In this document: positions 45,046 to 57,740 of the stretch, in pieces
Layout: the number at the start of each line of letters is the position of its first letter
How positions within the stretch are numbered: the first letter of the stretch is position 1
Assembly (NCBI GenBank): GCA_034401135.1
Contig: JAWZSP010000004.1
Location: forward strand, 496,001 to 560,000
DNA from: Volutella citrinella
Taxonomy: Eukaryota; Ascomycota; Sordariomycetes; Hypocreales; Nectriaceae
DNA length: 64,000 nucleotides
Direction: 5' to 3'
Translations under genes and position numbers: made by a program
The notes under the pieces: generated by a model
What the model was told of the DNA's origin: nothing
The model's database searches: none
The model's input: only the letters and a program-made list of their open reading frames with translations

Positions 45046-48000
45046 GGTTGCTGGTAGCCTGGGCGGCAGACCCCAGGCAGTGAGGATGCAAGCGCTATTG
45101 AGCGCACGGAGTCGACGAGACACAAAGGAGAACAACAGTCATGCGAGGCAAAACTCAATGCAGGAAGCGTACGCGCAGAGGCCGCACGTTTGGCGGGCAG
45201 ATACCGACTTGAAAAGATGGATGTCGATGACAGAAATTTGCCGTCCTGAGGCGGCGAGGCTGCCCGCGTAAGGCAGCCATCGGATGGGCTGAGCTGCGCG
45301 TACTTTGGACGGTGACGACTTTATCACCGCACTGTGTAATACACACCTCACACTATGCGACATCCCCCGGAAAATGCTGATCGCGTACAGTGCGCCAGTT
45401 TATGCCCCACTGGTTTGTGCTACCATCTAGCCTGCGGGGGCTCAGATTCTCGGATTGAATGACCGCCTGGCAGTTTGAATAGTATTCCGTATAATTCGGG
45501 TGATCTAAGTCATCAGTGACAGACTCAGATGCTAACGAAGATGCGTTATTGTTGCTACAGGGTAATCTGATGCAATATCTGCCGTACCTATGCAGATTTA
45601 AGCAGGCGTGGCTGTGAGTAGACATGACATTAAAAATAGTTCGCATGCACCGGCAAGCGTAAACATAAGCGATTTCACATTCACAAGGCAAGTATCGTTT
45701 TATCGTTTCTGCCGGAGCGACAGGCCACACGGCGACAGTTTACCAGCTCATGCTTATGGAGGAGCGACAAAGTCATCTACATCTACATAAGGAGGTGGAT
45801 TTAAGGTCAACGCGGAAATATCTCGCTGATAATTCTACAGGTGAACGCTCAAACACAAAACAAGAGAACCGCAAAGGCCAAGTGTGAAGGCCTGCGCCGT
45901 GCAGCCGTTCATTAAATGCTACAGAGTAGTGACTATAGAGTCAAGTCACAACGGACAGTAACCAACAGAGATCAAAGCAAGAGATTGAAGGCGTGTGGAT
46001 ACACCATTCAGCCACTTCTACTCCGTAAATACCAGGGTGATCTGCTAGCGCTCCACGTTCAGGCACTGGCAACGGGCCAGATTCTCAATCTTGATAAAAT
46101 AGTCACGATCAATAAAAGCAGGTGATTTGCACGGGCCCACTGGGGGCGCCCTCTATCGAAGCCATCTTGGTAGCTAATGTCCACATTCGCTAGGGTCCAT
46201 CTTCAACAAGACTATTGGTGCTGGATTTGCTTTTTCCCCTGCGACCCAAGCGGAAGGCCGATTTCGAAATTATAGCCCTCTCATTCGTTAAGGGCCTGGG
46301 GCATGGGAGCCCTGCGGGGGAACGCGATCGTGTGATACTACGTAGATCTTGTTTCCCCAAAATCGAAATCTGGCGAGATAGCCGAGAGACATCGGGATGC
46401 ATCGCTGCTGAAGAAGTTGTTGGCTGTCTCGTTTGCATCCTTTTGACAAGTGGATGCTAGTGGGGGACATAAGCTGAGCTGCATATGTCCTACATCACCA
46501 TCTTGTTCGGTTGGGACAGCAAATCTTCCTGTTCACCCAAGAGGGCCAGGACGGTCGCGAGGTGGACGTGGGTTTCTTGCACATACGCGTCGTCAATCGT
46601 CATACATACGTAATGTGGTAGCGCTATTTACAAGAAGGAAAGCCAACAGCATGAACGACAGGATGATGGGAGGGAGGCCCTAGCGGGGAAACTTCGCAGT
46701 TGTGTGTTGATCGACCCCTGTGTCGTTGTGCCTGGGAGTAAGCTCGTGTGCTTGTTAGAAACAGGGACGAAGGATGCGACACATTGCCAGGAACAGGTCT
46801 TCTTGCGGCGCGTGGTGCGGTGGGATCCTGTCAAGAGCTGGTCTGGGGGCCCGCTCGTTGTTTTGATGGGATGCCATCCTTGCTGGAGATCCACTGTCAG
46901 TATCCGGGGTCAGTGCAGGAACCCAGGGACAACCTCGGAGTCAGAGTCGGTCTGGGTGCTCAACCGCTGTTCCATGCTACGCTGTTCCATGCTAGGCGGG
47001 CTGGTCCAGCAAGGATCACGCTCGATGGCAATGGATGCTCGTACATGCAACTGCGAGGCGGGCATCCAAACCGGAGTGCGGTACCTTGGGGGCGGTAGGC
47101 TGTGTCCTGCATGTCTTGGACTAGAGCCAACACTCCTCCGACAGGGTGAGGAGAATTAAGTAAACACCAGCGAACAAGGAGACTGGTTCGGACGAATCCG
47201 TGAAACAGTGGCGGCCTTTGGAGAAGTGACTAAATTGGGAGGTTACAGGTGACACCGTGAGACCATGAGATCCCGCTAGCCAGAGAGCTGGGACAACATG
47301 TAGACACAGCCACCCTTGCGACAGACGTGCCAGTTGTTGTTGGTGTTGCTGGCGATGGAGCTCGGTTGGTAATCCCCATCGAGGTAGCGCGGTCCTGGCA
47401 TTGAGGGTTCGAATGCTTTTTCATGCAGTCGTTCATGAAGAACGGGCATAATAGTCCTACTTCGCTTGATCAGACGGCGATCCCAATGATGGCGGGCGAT
47501 ACGCTGATGTGCAGCGATACGCAAGGACCCTGAGATTCTGCCCGATAAACGTGAGAAGCAAGGATATGCTGGCTTCAGGATTGTCTGGGATCCTTCAGTG
47601 CGTGATGCGATGAGGAGCATTGATCGTCGGGCGATCTGGTGCGTCGGCCTAGCGGACGGGGCCGTTGGGGTTGATTGGTGGAGCAAAGCGAGTGTCGGAG
47701 CACCAGAGCGAAGCAGGCAGGTCGCTCCGTAGGCTGGTACCATCTACGACGCTGCGTGCCATCAAGTTGACCGGGGCCATGGCAGAAAGCGAAACAAAAG
47801 ATGGCTTGCTTTGAAAGAATGTGATGGTGGTGGAATATGGGAGTTTGCTGGGCAGCTAGGCAAGTAATGGTGGTAGCGAGCTGTTGTAGGGCTCCCTGCA
47901 CCCAAACTCAAATTTCCGGGGCGTGGGTGCGACTGTGTCGCCTCCGTTCTGGGCATGGTGCCGCCTGAGGGGATGGGCCACTGTCAGCGTGTCGCTGGGA

Positions 48001-49726
48001 GGCGGAAATCAACGCCTAGCCAGGCCCGCTCGTTGTGGGCGCCTTTTCAGCTTTGCTTGCCTCGTTGCGTCTCCCCCAAGACTGCCGGGCCCCACCCCAC
48101 GGGCCTTGGACGACAACACAAACTGCAACCAGTGTAATGGTTAGAGGCATCGGCGCCGCCTCAGCGTGTCTGGGGAGCGAGCTAGTGCCACAACTGTCCT
48201 TCCGCGCGGTACAGATACAAGGGAGAGGTATTGCGGCGTACCGAGCGCCACTACCTCCTTCTGGCCTTTAGTACCGGCCTAGAATGTGCTAAATCTTCTA
48301 AAGTGCGTGCCGCTCGGGGCGTGCCTGCTGTGGCTGGATGCTGCTGCAGACTTGCAGGCCCAAACAAGCCCGAATGGGCCCAAACAGGGCAGGGGCGCTG
48401 CAGTGGCAATCCTCTTCCTCGCCGGGAAGGTCTCGCCTGAAAAAGAGAACTGCCTACTGGGCACTATTTCTGGGCTTCAGCGCCATCCAATATTTCGCTT
48501 CTTCCACCATACCTGAGCTCGCAACTCAGTTCTCCAGCATGGGTTCCCGACTCCCTGCCTCGCCCCTGTCAAGCCTCTGCCCGTCAGGCGCTCCGTATGT
48601 CGGTATGTCGGGAGCTCGGTTAACTTGACAAGTCCAAGTGCGGAGCAAGCCCCAGTCTGCTGAAGCCTCGATCCCTGTCACGATCCCTCGATCCAGGTCT
48701 TGGGTGCTTTAATTACCAATTGCAGTCTTACGGCACACAGGCAGAGCCTCCCTTCTTCACTGGCCTGCGATGGATTCGAAATGCCCGCTTTGACATTCAT
48801 GAGCGGCCCCCCCTGTTCAGCGGATCCAGACGACGAACAGCCGGAGCATTATTCCAGACCGGATCTAGCTGTGGCTCTCGGGCGCGCTGGACCGACCCGC
48901 ATAGCTCACCCCTCGACCACCCAGGGGTGAGAGGGCACCGCGCCATCTCGATAGTCTCGCATTAGCAATGCCCGTCCAACACGCGCGGGGCCCGCGCATT
49001 CTGCGAGCGACCAGGGGGCCACAACCATGACCATGACCATGCCACATGCGAGAACTTCAGCACGAGCCCTGGCTCTCTCACCGGCCGGCCGCCGCACCGT
49101 GGTCCGTAGGCCTCGTCAACCAGTTGTTGTTGGCCTGGCCCGCCCCCGCAACGTGGTAGCGTGCGCTGGTCGGCCATGGCGCCTCTTGAACCCCACCACC
49201 CGGCATCAACCAGCACCATCCGGCGAGTCAGTCCAAGCCCCAGCTGGTACACCAGCTTCATGGGTCCTGGAGTACCGTTACATTAATGACATTACAGAGC
49301 AGAGAGAGAGCCGAGGGTTCCCGTGGGCCCGAAATGCGTCTTCGTTGCCGCTGTTGGGTTGGTGCGATCCGCCGGGTGCTCTTCTAAATGTCCATCCCAG
49401 CGCAACCCGTCGCATCACATTTCCATAACTTCTCCGAGCTACCACCACACATCATTCTCCTATTCTTCATTTCGCGCCTGTCTCTTGCGAATCTACGATA
49501 ATATAATGACCGCTTGACGTTCTCACGACTGCGAACACCTTCGCCATCACTCGACAACCCACTTGCACCTTCACGCTACCAGCTACCCCTATTGGGCCGC
49601 AATACCCCAACAACCTTGGCCTCCTGCCTTTTGAAATCGTCGCATTTTGTCGCAAATTCCCTCCCATTGTACATCAGGTCGGGCTTCATATAAACCTGCA
49701 GTGCGACGACGTCATATTGTATAAAG
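45046..49726. other. Long divergent intergenic region, ankyrin gene / RGS-LOV
   Basis: 4.7 kb without a supported gene. Small open frames on both strands have no recognisable domains. It contains a 15-bp perfect tandem duplication at 46965-46994. The last 300 bp before 49727 are pyrimidine-rich and include a three-codon upstream ORF (ATG at 49506, stop at 49515-49517) that would lie in a long leader of the RGS-LOV mRNA. Confidence 0.5.
46965..46994. repeat. 15-bp perfect tandem duplication
   Basis: CGCTGTTCCATGCTA occurs twice head to tail in non-coding DNA. Confidence 0.85.
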
Positions 49727-51739
49727 ATGCCTACGCTGCACACTCTTCGAACTTTTGACCCGCCACCTATTCCACCCTTTGCCTCTGAGTTTGAGCGACG
49801 GAAATCTACCACATCTACGCTGTCGGCCGATGGAGGTTCTGGCACAGGCATGAAGGGCCTGACGCCTTCAGCTTCGCAGCGATCGAAGAACGGCAGCATA
49901 CGCCCCAAAAGCGCCAAATTCTCGGCTTATCGCTTGCGCAGCAATTCTGGCCTGTCGCTGCACACCAATGAGGATATCCTTCGACAGTATACAGATTACC
50001 ACCCAGATGGCACTCCGAGGATGGCCATGTATGGAGGCGAGAGGCTAAGGAGTATCGATTCCATTACAACCTCAAGCCAGCGCTCGAGCATTGCATTTAC
50101 CGACTCTGACACCTCCGCTGACCTACCCATCCCCGACTTCCTGGGCCGCGACATGTTCGACCTAGTCATGCAAGATCCTGTCGCATCGAACCAGCTCTGG
50201 AAGTTTGCTGCCAGCCGAGGAGTTGGCCAGAATGTTGAATACCTAATGAAGGCAAGTGACCCGAGCTGATTTGAAGTAGGGGAGTTTCAGGGATGAAGCC
50301 CACTAACACCATCGCAGATCCGTGACTACATCGGCTCCCTGGAGGAGGTGGTCAATCAGCTTTCCACCATTTCTACCACGCACACATCTGTGACCGCCAC
50401 CTCCCCAATCAGTTTACCCAGCCAGATGTCCAAGTCGCTCAACACAAATGTCAAGCACCTTACAACGTCTTTGATTCCTAGCCTGGAAAATATGTTCCTC
50501 GAGTCCAAGGACTATATTGAGCAAAGAATCATTCGCGAAATCTTTCCTGATTTCGTAAAGCACCAGTTATCATTCGCCACTAGCCTTGCACTGACTTCTG
50601 GCTCTGAGGGCGACTTGCTACCGACGCCGTTCCCTGGTCTCAAAAGGTCCTTCTGCCTCAGCGACCCGGCCAGGCAAGGCAATCCAATGATGTTTGCATC
50701 CGATAATTTCGAAGAACTAACGGGATTTTCGAGGACAGAAGTGCTGTCCCGGAACTGCCGCTTCCTTCAAGGACCGCAAACAGATCGAGATGTCATTTCC
50801 AACCTGCGCACAGCCGTCTGGCGGAATGAGGAGTGCATGGAGTTGGTTTTGAACTTCCGCCGAGATGGACAGCCGTTCTGGAATCTCCTTTGTCTTTTCC
50901 CTCTTACGGACGGCGCGGGCAAGCTTCGGTACTATCTGGGGGCGCAGATTGATGTGTCGTCGGCGATCGAAGACAACAACCAAGTCTTAAAAATCCTCAG
51001 CCACAGCACTGTTGACTACGACAAGGCTGCCGAGAAAAGCGAGGAACCCGTCATGATTGAAACTGAGCAGCTGGACGATTTCGACATGCCCATGAGCCCT
51101 ACGTTGAAAAGCCCAAAGAAGAGCTTCTTCAAGTCGTTCAAGAAGGGCCCACCACCACCACTTTCTCCTCCTCTGAGCCCTCGCCGTAGCTCAGACCGAC
51201 CCCGATCGGCAGCCGGCCCCATACTTGAGAAGACGTACAGCACACGCACCGTACTCCGAAGAACTTCGGCCCAAGAAGAGCCCGCACTCGCGCCATACTC
51301 CCGATACATGGTTCTAGAGCATGTCCCTTCCTACCCATCATCTCTTGGAGCCATGCCGTTGGATCAAGATATGAAATACCCGCCAAAGCTCAGCATCGCG
51401 TATTTCTCGCAGGCAATGGTTGACGCCTTGGAACTGGGCATGGCAGCAGATGCCATCCGCCACAAGGACATCTTTGACGTACTTGCTGAGCAAGCGACGC
51501 TTCCAAACGTGACAAAGGCATTTAAATCAGCTGTGCGCGAAGTCGTGGTGCGGGATGGGAGACCGATTTCGCTTGATCTCGCCCTTACGAACCACATCCC
51601 ACGGAGGGCCAATGCGCAACGGGTTAGCACAGGAGACAGTAACGAGAAGAAGCCGGTAAGGATGATGAGCCATTGGACGCCCCTCAAGGACGCAGATGGC
51701 CACGTCAAGTTTGTTGTCTTGGTCATTTCGCCAGTTTAG
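49727..51739 (+). CDS. RGS-LOV blue-light receptor protein
   Basis: Two exons, 49727-50251 and 50318-51739; 648 residues. The intron is of the GC-AG type (AAG|GCAAGT ... CGCAG|ATC) with a CTAAC branch; no GT donor keeps the frame. After a Ser/Thr-rich N-terminus lies an RGS domain (about 130-270, IPDFLGRDMFDLVMQDPVAS...), then a LOV domain (about 285-395). The LOV core SRNCRFLQ contains the flavin-adduct Cys322; the first residue is Ser instead of the usual Gly. A polybasic, Phe-containing stretch (KSPKKSFFKSFKK, 439-451) follows, then a Pro/Ser-rich linker and a C-terminal PAS-like region (about 500-648) without a Cys. Fungal RGS-LOV proteins such as BcLOV4 of Botrytis bind the plasma membrane on blue-light excitation through such a basic segment; RGS domains act on G-alpha subunits. 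Confidence 0.9.
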
Positions 51740-54353
51740 CGGATGGCAAAAATGAGGACTGGTGTGGCCACTACAAAGAGGGCCCTGGGACTGCTGATAC
51801 AAGGCGCAGGATTGACGAGGAGATGAGGCGCCCATCTCCATGATGATGCATTGCGGTGGTGTAAGGATAATGTATTTACCACTCTCACGAACTGTTGAAG
51901 CTTGGCTATTATGATACCAATATGTACTTTTCTATACAATACCATACCCAGTTTGACAATGTTCATGTCGTGCGTCGTGGCCAATGACACCCAAAAGAAT
52001 TAGAGACCTAGCCTTGAGAGAGACAAGACTTGATACGAGGAAGTGAGATCCCGGGGGGTTAGCGGCCAGAGTCACCCAGACAGCTGGCATCGCTCGTCTC
52101 TGGCTACAATAAAGGTTCAGGGACACCCAGGCTAGAAGATTATGAGATGGTGATTGGTTGAAGTCCATCTCAAAGTCTCCGAGGTAGCGGTTGCAGAGAT
52201 TTGCGTCGAAGTGGAGAATTCCTTTTTTTTCTTTGTCGTGGCAATGCAGCCTCCGACCTACTGGGCAGTAAACGGTTCTCTGCAAGGCTTGATGAAGATG
52301 GCAGGCCGGAGAAGACCCGGCTTTTGACACCAGCCAGGGCACAGGACCTGGGTTGCTGGGCTGAGGGAGGCCAGGAATCTGGGATGAGGAGCATCAGGGT
52401 TCGAGACCATCAAGCCCCGAACTAACGGCCCCGCACCATCGAGATCGGCTCGGAGAGTTTAATAGGCACGGCACGAGATGCATGGGTGACGACAATTTAC
52501 GAAGGTTAATGGGTGAGAGCGTGGGAGGCAGGTGGAGCGTGATTGGGCGATGGAGTTGGGGATCGCGGCGTTGGTAGCGGGTGGTGGTGTCTGGCGCTGC
52601 TGAAATGGGCAATCGCTGTGGTTTGCTGCGTGATGCGAGGGAGGAGTTGGTTTGTTATAACCTGCGCCGGCTTTGGCAATATTGGCTTGGCGGGCAAGCG
52701 CTATCCTATGGCCGTACTCCACTCGATGTTATCGTTGGCGTGGATCAACCTCATGACGCTGGTGCTTGATTGTGTTGATGAGCCAGACCCCCAGACTCCC
52801 AGAACCACGCAGCCTTTGTCCAGTCTTTGCAATCGTCCTCGGCTGAGCCATTGGTTGAATCTTGACAGGAATCATGGATTTTTGTCTAGGACAGGTCAGC
52901 TTGCTCAGTAGGCTGGCGAGTGGTGGCCCTCTGAGCGGGAGCCGTGTCTCACTTTATTGGGTCAACATGCCGATCACGCCCTCCCGCGCAACCATCCCAT
53001 GATTTCCCTCCGCTCCGTCAATCATCCGCCTCTGCCGAGTCTGCGCGGCCCCTACCCTCCCTCATCATCCACAGGCCAAGCATGGCGCCGCCGCCCCCGC
53101 CGCCGATACAATTAGGAGCGAGAGAGCGAGCCCCGAAGTCCCCTTGTCCCCGACTCCTCGTCAAAGGGCAGCGGCGCCTGGGAACCCTTGGGAACCCAAA
53201 GCCGCCACACGGCTGTCTTACACAATTTGGGCCCGGGCATTTTTGATCCGACTGGCGCTTGGTTCAGACCCGTCTGGGCTTAGACGTGACTTTTGACAGC
53301 GGCGGGCATTTGCGCCTCGCGGGGCGCTCTTTCTCCTTCTGGGGAAGGGCGAGCGGATTGGGCTAGGCCAACCTAATAAACATGGACAAGCAACCTGGGG
53401 CGTTCCCTATGCTGGACGAGCAGGGCGGCCAGACTGTGGTCTACTTCGGCGTGCTGGCCGTGGTCGAGCAACGCCGTCGCTTATTTTCGCCGATTCCACG
53501 CGAGCCCAGCTGCTGCCCAGGTAGCCGTGGGCGTTGGAATGCAGTACGCATCACCAGCCTCAGCCGAGCCAAACCGCGACTCTCGCCCTCGTGGGGTCTC
53601 ACAACAGAGGGGGCCCTTCATCTTACTTCTCAGCTCGTCCGGCTGCCACGACTCGGTGATCCGGCAGCGGCAGCAGGAAAATCGGCCTGATGTAAAGATG
53701 GAGAATAGGAAGCGGTTCGCTCGTGGTATTGCTCCGTTCCGTTGCCAAAGATCGTCAGCGTTGGAGTCCCGCCCCAGGACACCCTCCACCCTCCACCGCC
53801 GACCCAGAACCCCGAGAGCGTCACCGGCGCAGGACGAACGGCAGGAACGGAGCTGAAAGTCTAATTAATTGCGTTCCGCAGATCCTTGGTCGGCCCCGAG
53901 ACTGCCGGCTCCCAGGCCCCTCGGGACCGGCCCCCCAAAGGTCCCCCAAAGAGTCCAGGCCTCTTAAGTATCCCTCTGCCCTGGCACGGGGTGGCTGAGA
54001 CGGGCTTTCTCTTGTGTTTCTTGTCTTCACCCTTCTCTCGGTAGACAGCTCGATAGCGCTTCCGCTGCCATGCGCGCCTTTCGTTTCCTGACGCGACACG
54101 AGACGAGACGATGCCCTCACTCCTCGACGTAAGGCCCGACCTGAACTCGACTACGACTCTCAACTGGTAGTCGTCAAACTCGCCCTCAAGTTCATCCCTG
54201 GCCTCGATCTCGATATTCTACCTCGACCCGACGGCTCCCTTGGACTCCCTTGGACACCCAGCTGCGATTGGGGGCCTCACCCTCAATTGCCGCCTTTTCC
54301 AACGACTATTGTCGTTCTCAGAGACTCAACACCTGGCCGCTTCTCACGGCACT
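51740..54353. other. Intergenic region upstream of the GPCR gene
   Basis: 2.6 kb between the RGS-LOV stop and the receptor start. No convincing gene. The GPCR-proximal part has a long open but ATG-less stretch (54240-54353), probably 5' UTR. Confidence 0.5.
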
Positions 54354-56279
54354 ATGTCGTCGTGGCGGCCCTTCCACAATGCGATAACGTCCCGACTCGC
54401 GGGTTGGGCGACCAGGTCGCTCGAGGCGCGTGAGATCAGCGTCTTGCTGTTGTCAACACGCAAGTCGGCCCTGACGCCAGCCCAGACTCTGCAGCTGCAC
54501 TGGGCGACAATCATATGCGCCTCGGCCAGCATCCTCGCCGCTCTCGTCACCTGCTTCTGGTTCTTCCGCATGAGGAGAAGCTTCCGCCATGAGTGAGTGC
54601 CCTTGCAATCCATCAATCAGCCGACCTAGGTGGGCAATGCCATCGTTGACTCGGACGCTAACACCGGGCCCAGCCTCATCATGCTGCTCATCGTCAGTGA
54701 CTTGCTCAAGTCCGTCTTTTTCCTCAGCTTCGCCGCCGTGGAGGTGGTCAGGGGCACCATTGAATCGGGATCGCCCTACTGCGATATCAGCGGCTTTTTC
54801 CTCGCCTTCAGCATCGAAGCCGCCGACATTGGCATCATCTTGGTCTCTGTCCACACGGCCTTGTATGTCTTCCGGGGCGAGCAGGGCCTGTATCCCTATC
54901 GCAAGGTTGCCTACGCGTGCTTCGTGCTGATCCCAACACTCCTGGCATCCTTGGCCTTTATCAACGACGACGGGTATGTCAATACTGGCCAGTTCTGCTA
55001 CTTGCCAGTCGACCCCAGCTGGACCAGGATGGCCCTCAGCTGGGTGCCTCGGTATCTGACCTTTGCCATCGTCCTCCTCGTCTCCGCCTCCATCTACGTC
55101 TACGTCCGCTTCCTCATGTACCGCTTTGGGTCTCCCCCGGGCGACGAGGAGGAACCGCCGAGCACCAACGGCCGCGACAGCCTCTTCACTTCCGCCCCCA
55201 AGCCCAGCTCTGTGCCTCCTACCCCTACCATCAACCAACACGGTTTGGTTTTTTCCAACTCGCCGTCGGCCCGCAACTCGGCCGATGAGCGGTCTAGAAA
55301 GCCGTCTGTGTGCTCGGTACACACCCTCAACTCGGAGGCCCCGGCATCGACATACGGCAACAAGCTACACCCTTACCAGCGCAATACGCGGCGCTTCGAT
55401 AACTCCAAGAGGTGGACCATGGATGAGATCCTTGTCGAATCTCCCCTCCAAATGTGCCACCCCGGACTGCAATCAGAACCAGACCTGTCGGTTGGCCACA
55501 TGGACCCCGTTGATGAGATGGCTACGGGTTCACCGCACGACCTTGGCAGGCGATTCTCCGACTGCAGCAAGATTATGAGTACGCCGCTCACACAATCCAC
55601 GGATAGCACAATCGTGGTCAGTCGAGGTGGCCGCAAGGGATCTCTCGCACCATCCACCCCACCCCGCCGCTCCTCCATCCCCAATATTGTCCTGGTAGCC
55701 GACAACGGGGAAACCACCAGCGGACACTCAGAGACGCTTGTGCCGGAAAACCAGAACAACGAGGGTGGCGAGGAGCCGCACGAGCGCCTTCGCGGCGAGG
55801 AGGTCAGGAAGACGCGGGCTAAGATCCGGCGGCAGCTACGGTACCTCTTCATCTACCCGGTCGTGTACTTGTGCGCCTGGGTTGTTCCCTTCATCGTGCA
55901 TCTCACGGGATTCGGCAACGGCGCGCCCTTTGCTATGCGCATCGTCAGCATCTGCTGCCTGTGTCTGCACGGCCTGGCCGACGCCATCGTCTTCAACCTG
56001 CGCGAGAAGCCCTGGAAGCATAGAAACAAGGGCGAGTCCTGGGCTATTCGCTGGCCCTGGCACAACCGTAGCAAGCAAGGTAATCGGGTGGGCGCAAACG
56101 TGGGTCGCACGCGTGAGGAAATGCGCATGGATGGGCACCACGCCAGGGCGAGACGCGACATGGAGATGGAAGACCGCCGACATGGACAAGGTCACGGAAA
56201 CGGGAACGAGAGGCTCGATTCGCGCAAAATGCCGGCGGACTGGTGGGATCACGACTACCATGACGGCGATTCTCGGTGA
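54354..56279 (+). CDS. Git3/Gpr1-type G-protein-coupled receptor
   Basis: Two exons, 54354-54592 and 54674-56279, with an 81-nt intron splitting an Asp codon; 614 residues. The junction gives FFRMRRSFRHDLIMLLIVSDLLKS, the conserved intracellular loop 1/TM2 of fungal Git3-like receptors. Seven membrane spans are visible: about 50-71, 81-100, 122-146, 158-176, 208-231, 470-490 and 499-520. The third intracellular loop is about 235 residues and Ser-rich; after it comes RRQLRYLFIYPVVYLCAWVVPF, the Gpr1/Git3 C-terminal family block. In yeasts and Neurospora such receptors sense glucose, other carbon sources or amino acids and activate G-alpha/adenylate cyclase. The frame is open to 54240 but 54354 is the first ATG. 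The tail is rich in Arg, His and Asp. Confidence 0.9.
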
Positions 56280-56910
56280 TGAGTGTGTGGGCGTGCACGC
56301 ACAAAGTGAGAGCGGCGAGAAGGCCAGGCCGGGGCATGAAAGGCCGACACAGCCTCGTATTTTCCATGCCGATTACACGAAGAAGGCGCGGACGAGGATA
56401 AGATCGAAAAGAGACTCGGTTGCATTGCGCGGCGTTACGATATAGATATATGCATCAATCGGTCATAGGGTAGACTCGGAGCATATCACCATTACCATCA
56501 ACATACCTAATAGATATTGACAGCCTCGACTGGGAGCCGTGACAGGCCGGTCGAGACAGTCTACAACTTAATTCATCATTATCAATCTGAGCTCACCCGC
56601 TGTGGCTGGGCGGGTTGGACAGTTCACCGAATCACGGACAGTTCACCGAATCACAAACAGACAACATCTGCCGTAAATGCTCTGCAACTGCAACAGCGTC
56701 TATCCAAGCTATGAGATGGCCAAAGTTATGCACAACCAAGGTATGCTCGCCAATATGAACAACGCCCACGTCTTAAGATTCCCACAAAGATTCCTTTTAA
56801 AAAGATTGAACCGCATGCCCCCCGACACAAAACTCCGGTGAATGCTGTCCGTCGACCTCGCCCGCTCCAAAGAACCAACCTGGCAGCAGCCGGCGCCGCC
56901 TCGCAGTTCC
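56280..56910. other. Convergent 3' intergenic region, GPCR / amidotransferase
   Basis: 631 bp between facing stop codons, containing a 19-bp perfect tandem duplication at 56617-56654. No gene is visible. Confidence 0.6.
56617..56654. repeat. 19-bp perfect tandem duplication
   Basis: GGACAGTTCACCGAATCAC occurs twice head to tail, in the 3' intergenic region between the receptor and the amidotransferase gene. Confidence 0.9.
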
Positions 56911-57740
56911 TCACTGTCGCATAAAGTTGAGGAAAGCGCGGGCAATGGCGACGCCGTCGTGCTCATTCTCGACGCGGGTCATGGCGTCCTCGTACAGGGC
57001 GTCGGAGAAGATGCCGCCGGCGTGGCGGATGCCAATGACCTCGGTCATGATCTCGGGGTTGTACTCGGGGTGGCCCTGGACGGCGATGTAGCAGCCGGGG
57101 CGGTAGAAGGCCTGGACGGCGCAGATTTCGTTGCTGCCGAGCGGGACGGAGCCCTCGGGGAAGTCGTAGACGATGTCCTTGTGTAGCTGGTAGATGCGCT
57201 GGTGGGGGGGAGTTACGGTCAGCAGGAGAGTCCATCCAAGATATCTATCATATTGGAGCAGGTCGGTGCACTAACCATCTTATCCAGGCCAAACACCTGC
57301 TTGCCCTCGTCCGTCAGGCCGACTTCGGTGACGGCCAGCTCCCAGCCCTTATCGCTGCGACCGAGTCGGGCGCCGAGGGCACGGCCGAGGATTTGGTGTC
57401 CGAAGCAGACGCCGACGGTGCGGACGCGACCGGACTCGACGGCGCGCTTGGTGAAGTCGACCAGCTTGATGATCCAGGGGTCGTCGTCAAACGCGGTGTG
57501 GCGGGACCCGGTGATGAGGACGGCGTCGACGTCGTCGAGGTCCGGGTAGTCGTCCGGTCGGTTGAGCACGTCGTAGGCGGTGATGGAGGCCACCTCGTCG
57601 AGGGCGCGCGGCGGGTCGAGCGATGCGGCGGCGGCACCGAGCAGCGTGGTGAAGACGCCCCGGTAGCCGCCGTATTTGGCGTCGGCCTTGGGCTGTGGCT
57701 TGTCGGCGAGGAGGATGGCGAGGCGGATGGGGCGGGTCAT
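56911..57740 (-). CDS. Class I glutamine amidotransferase-like protein
   Basis: Two exons, 57276-57740 and 56911-57198, with a 77-nt intron in phase 0 (donor GTTAGT); 250 residues. The triad of class I glutamine amidotransferases is present: the nucleophile Cys112 in GVCFGHQ, and His198 and Glu200 in VQGHPEY. The protein is a stand-alone domain without a synthetase partner, like yeast YLR126C-type proteins and other putative gamma-glutamyl hydrolase-like amidotransferases. It may hydrolyse glutamine or gamma-glutamyl compounds in the cytosol; the real substrate is unknown. The start MTRPIRLAILLADKP is standard for the group. Confidence 0.9.

Noticed and set aside
52395..52411. Possible tRNA B-box (GGTTCGAGACC)
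   Set aside because: The flanking bases do not form a five-pair T-stem and no A-box or acceptor stem is found at the right distance.
54453..55322. Minus-strand frame of 289 codons over the GPCR
   Set aside because: Overlaps conserved membrane spans of the receptor in antisense; composition is low-complexity.
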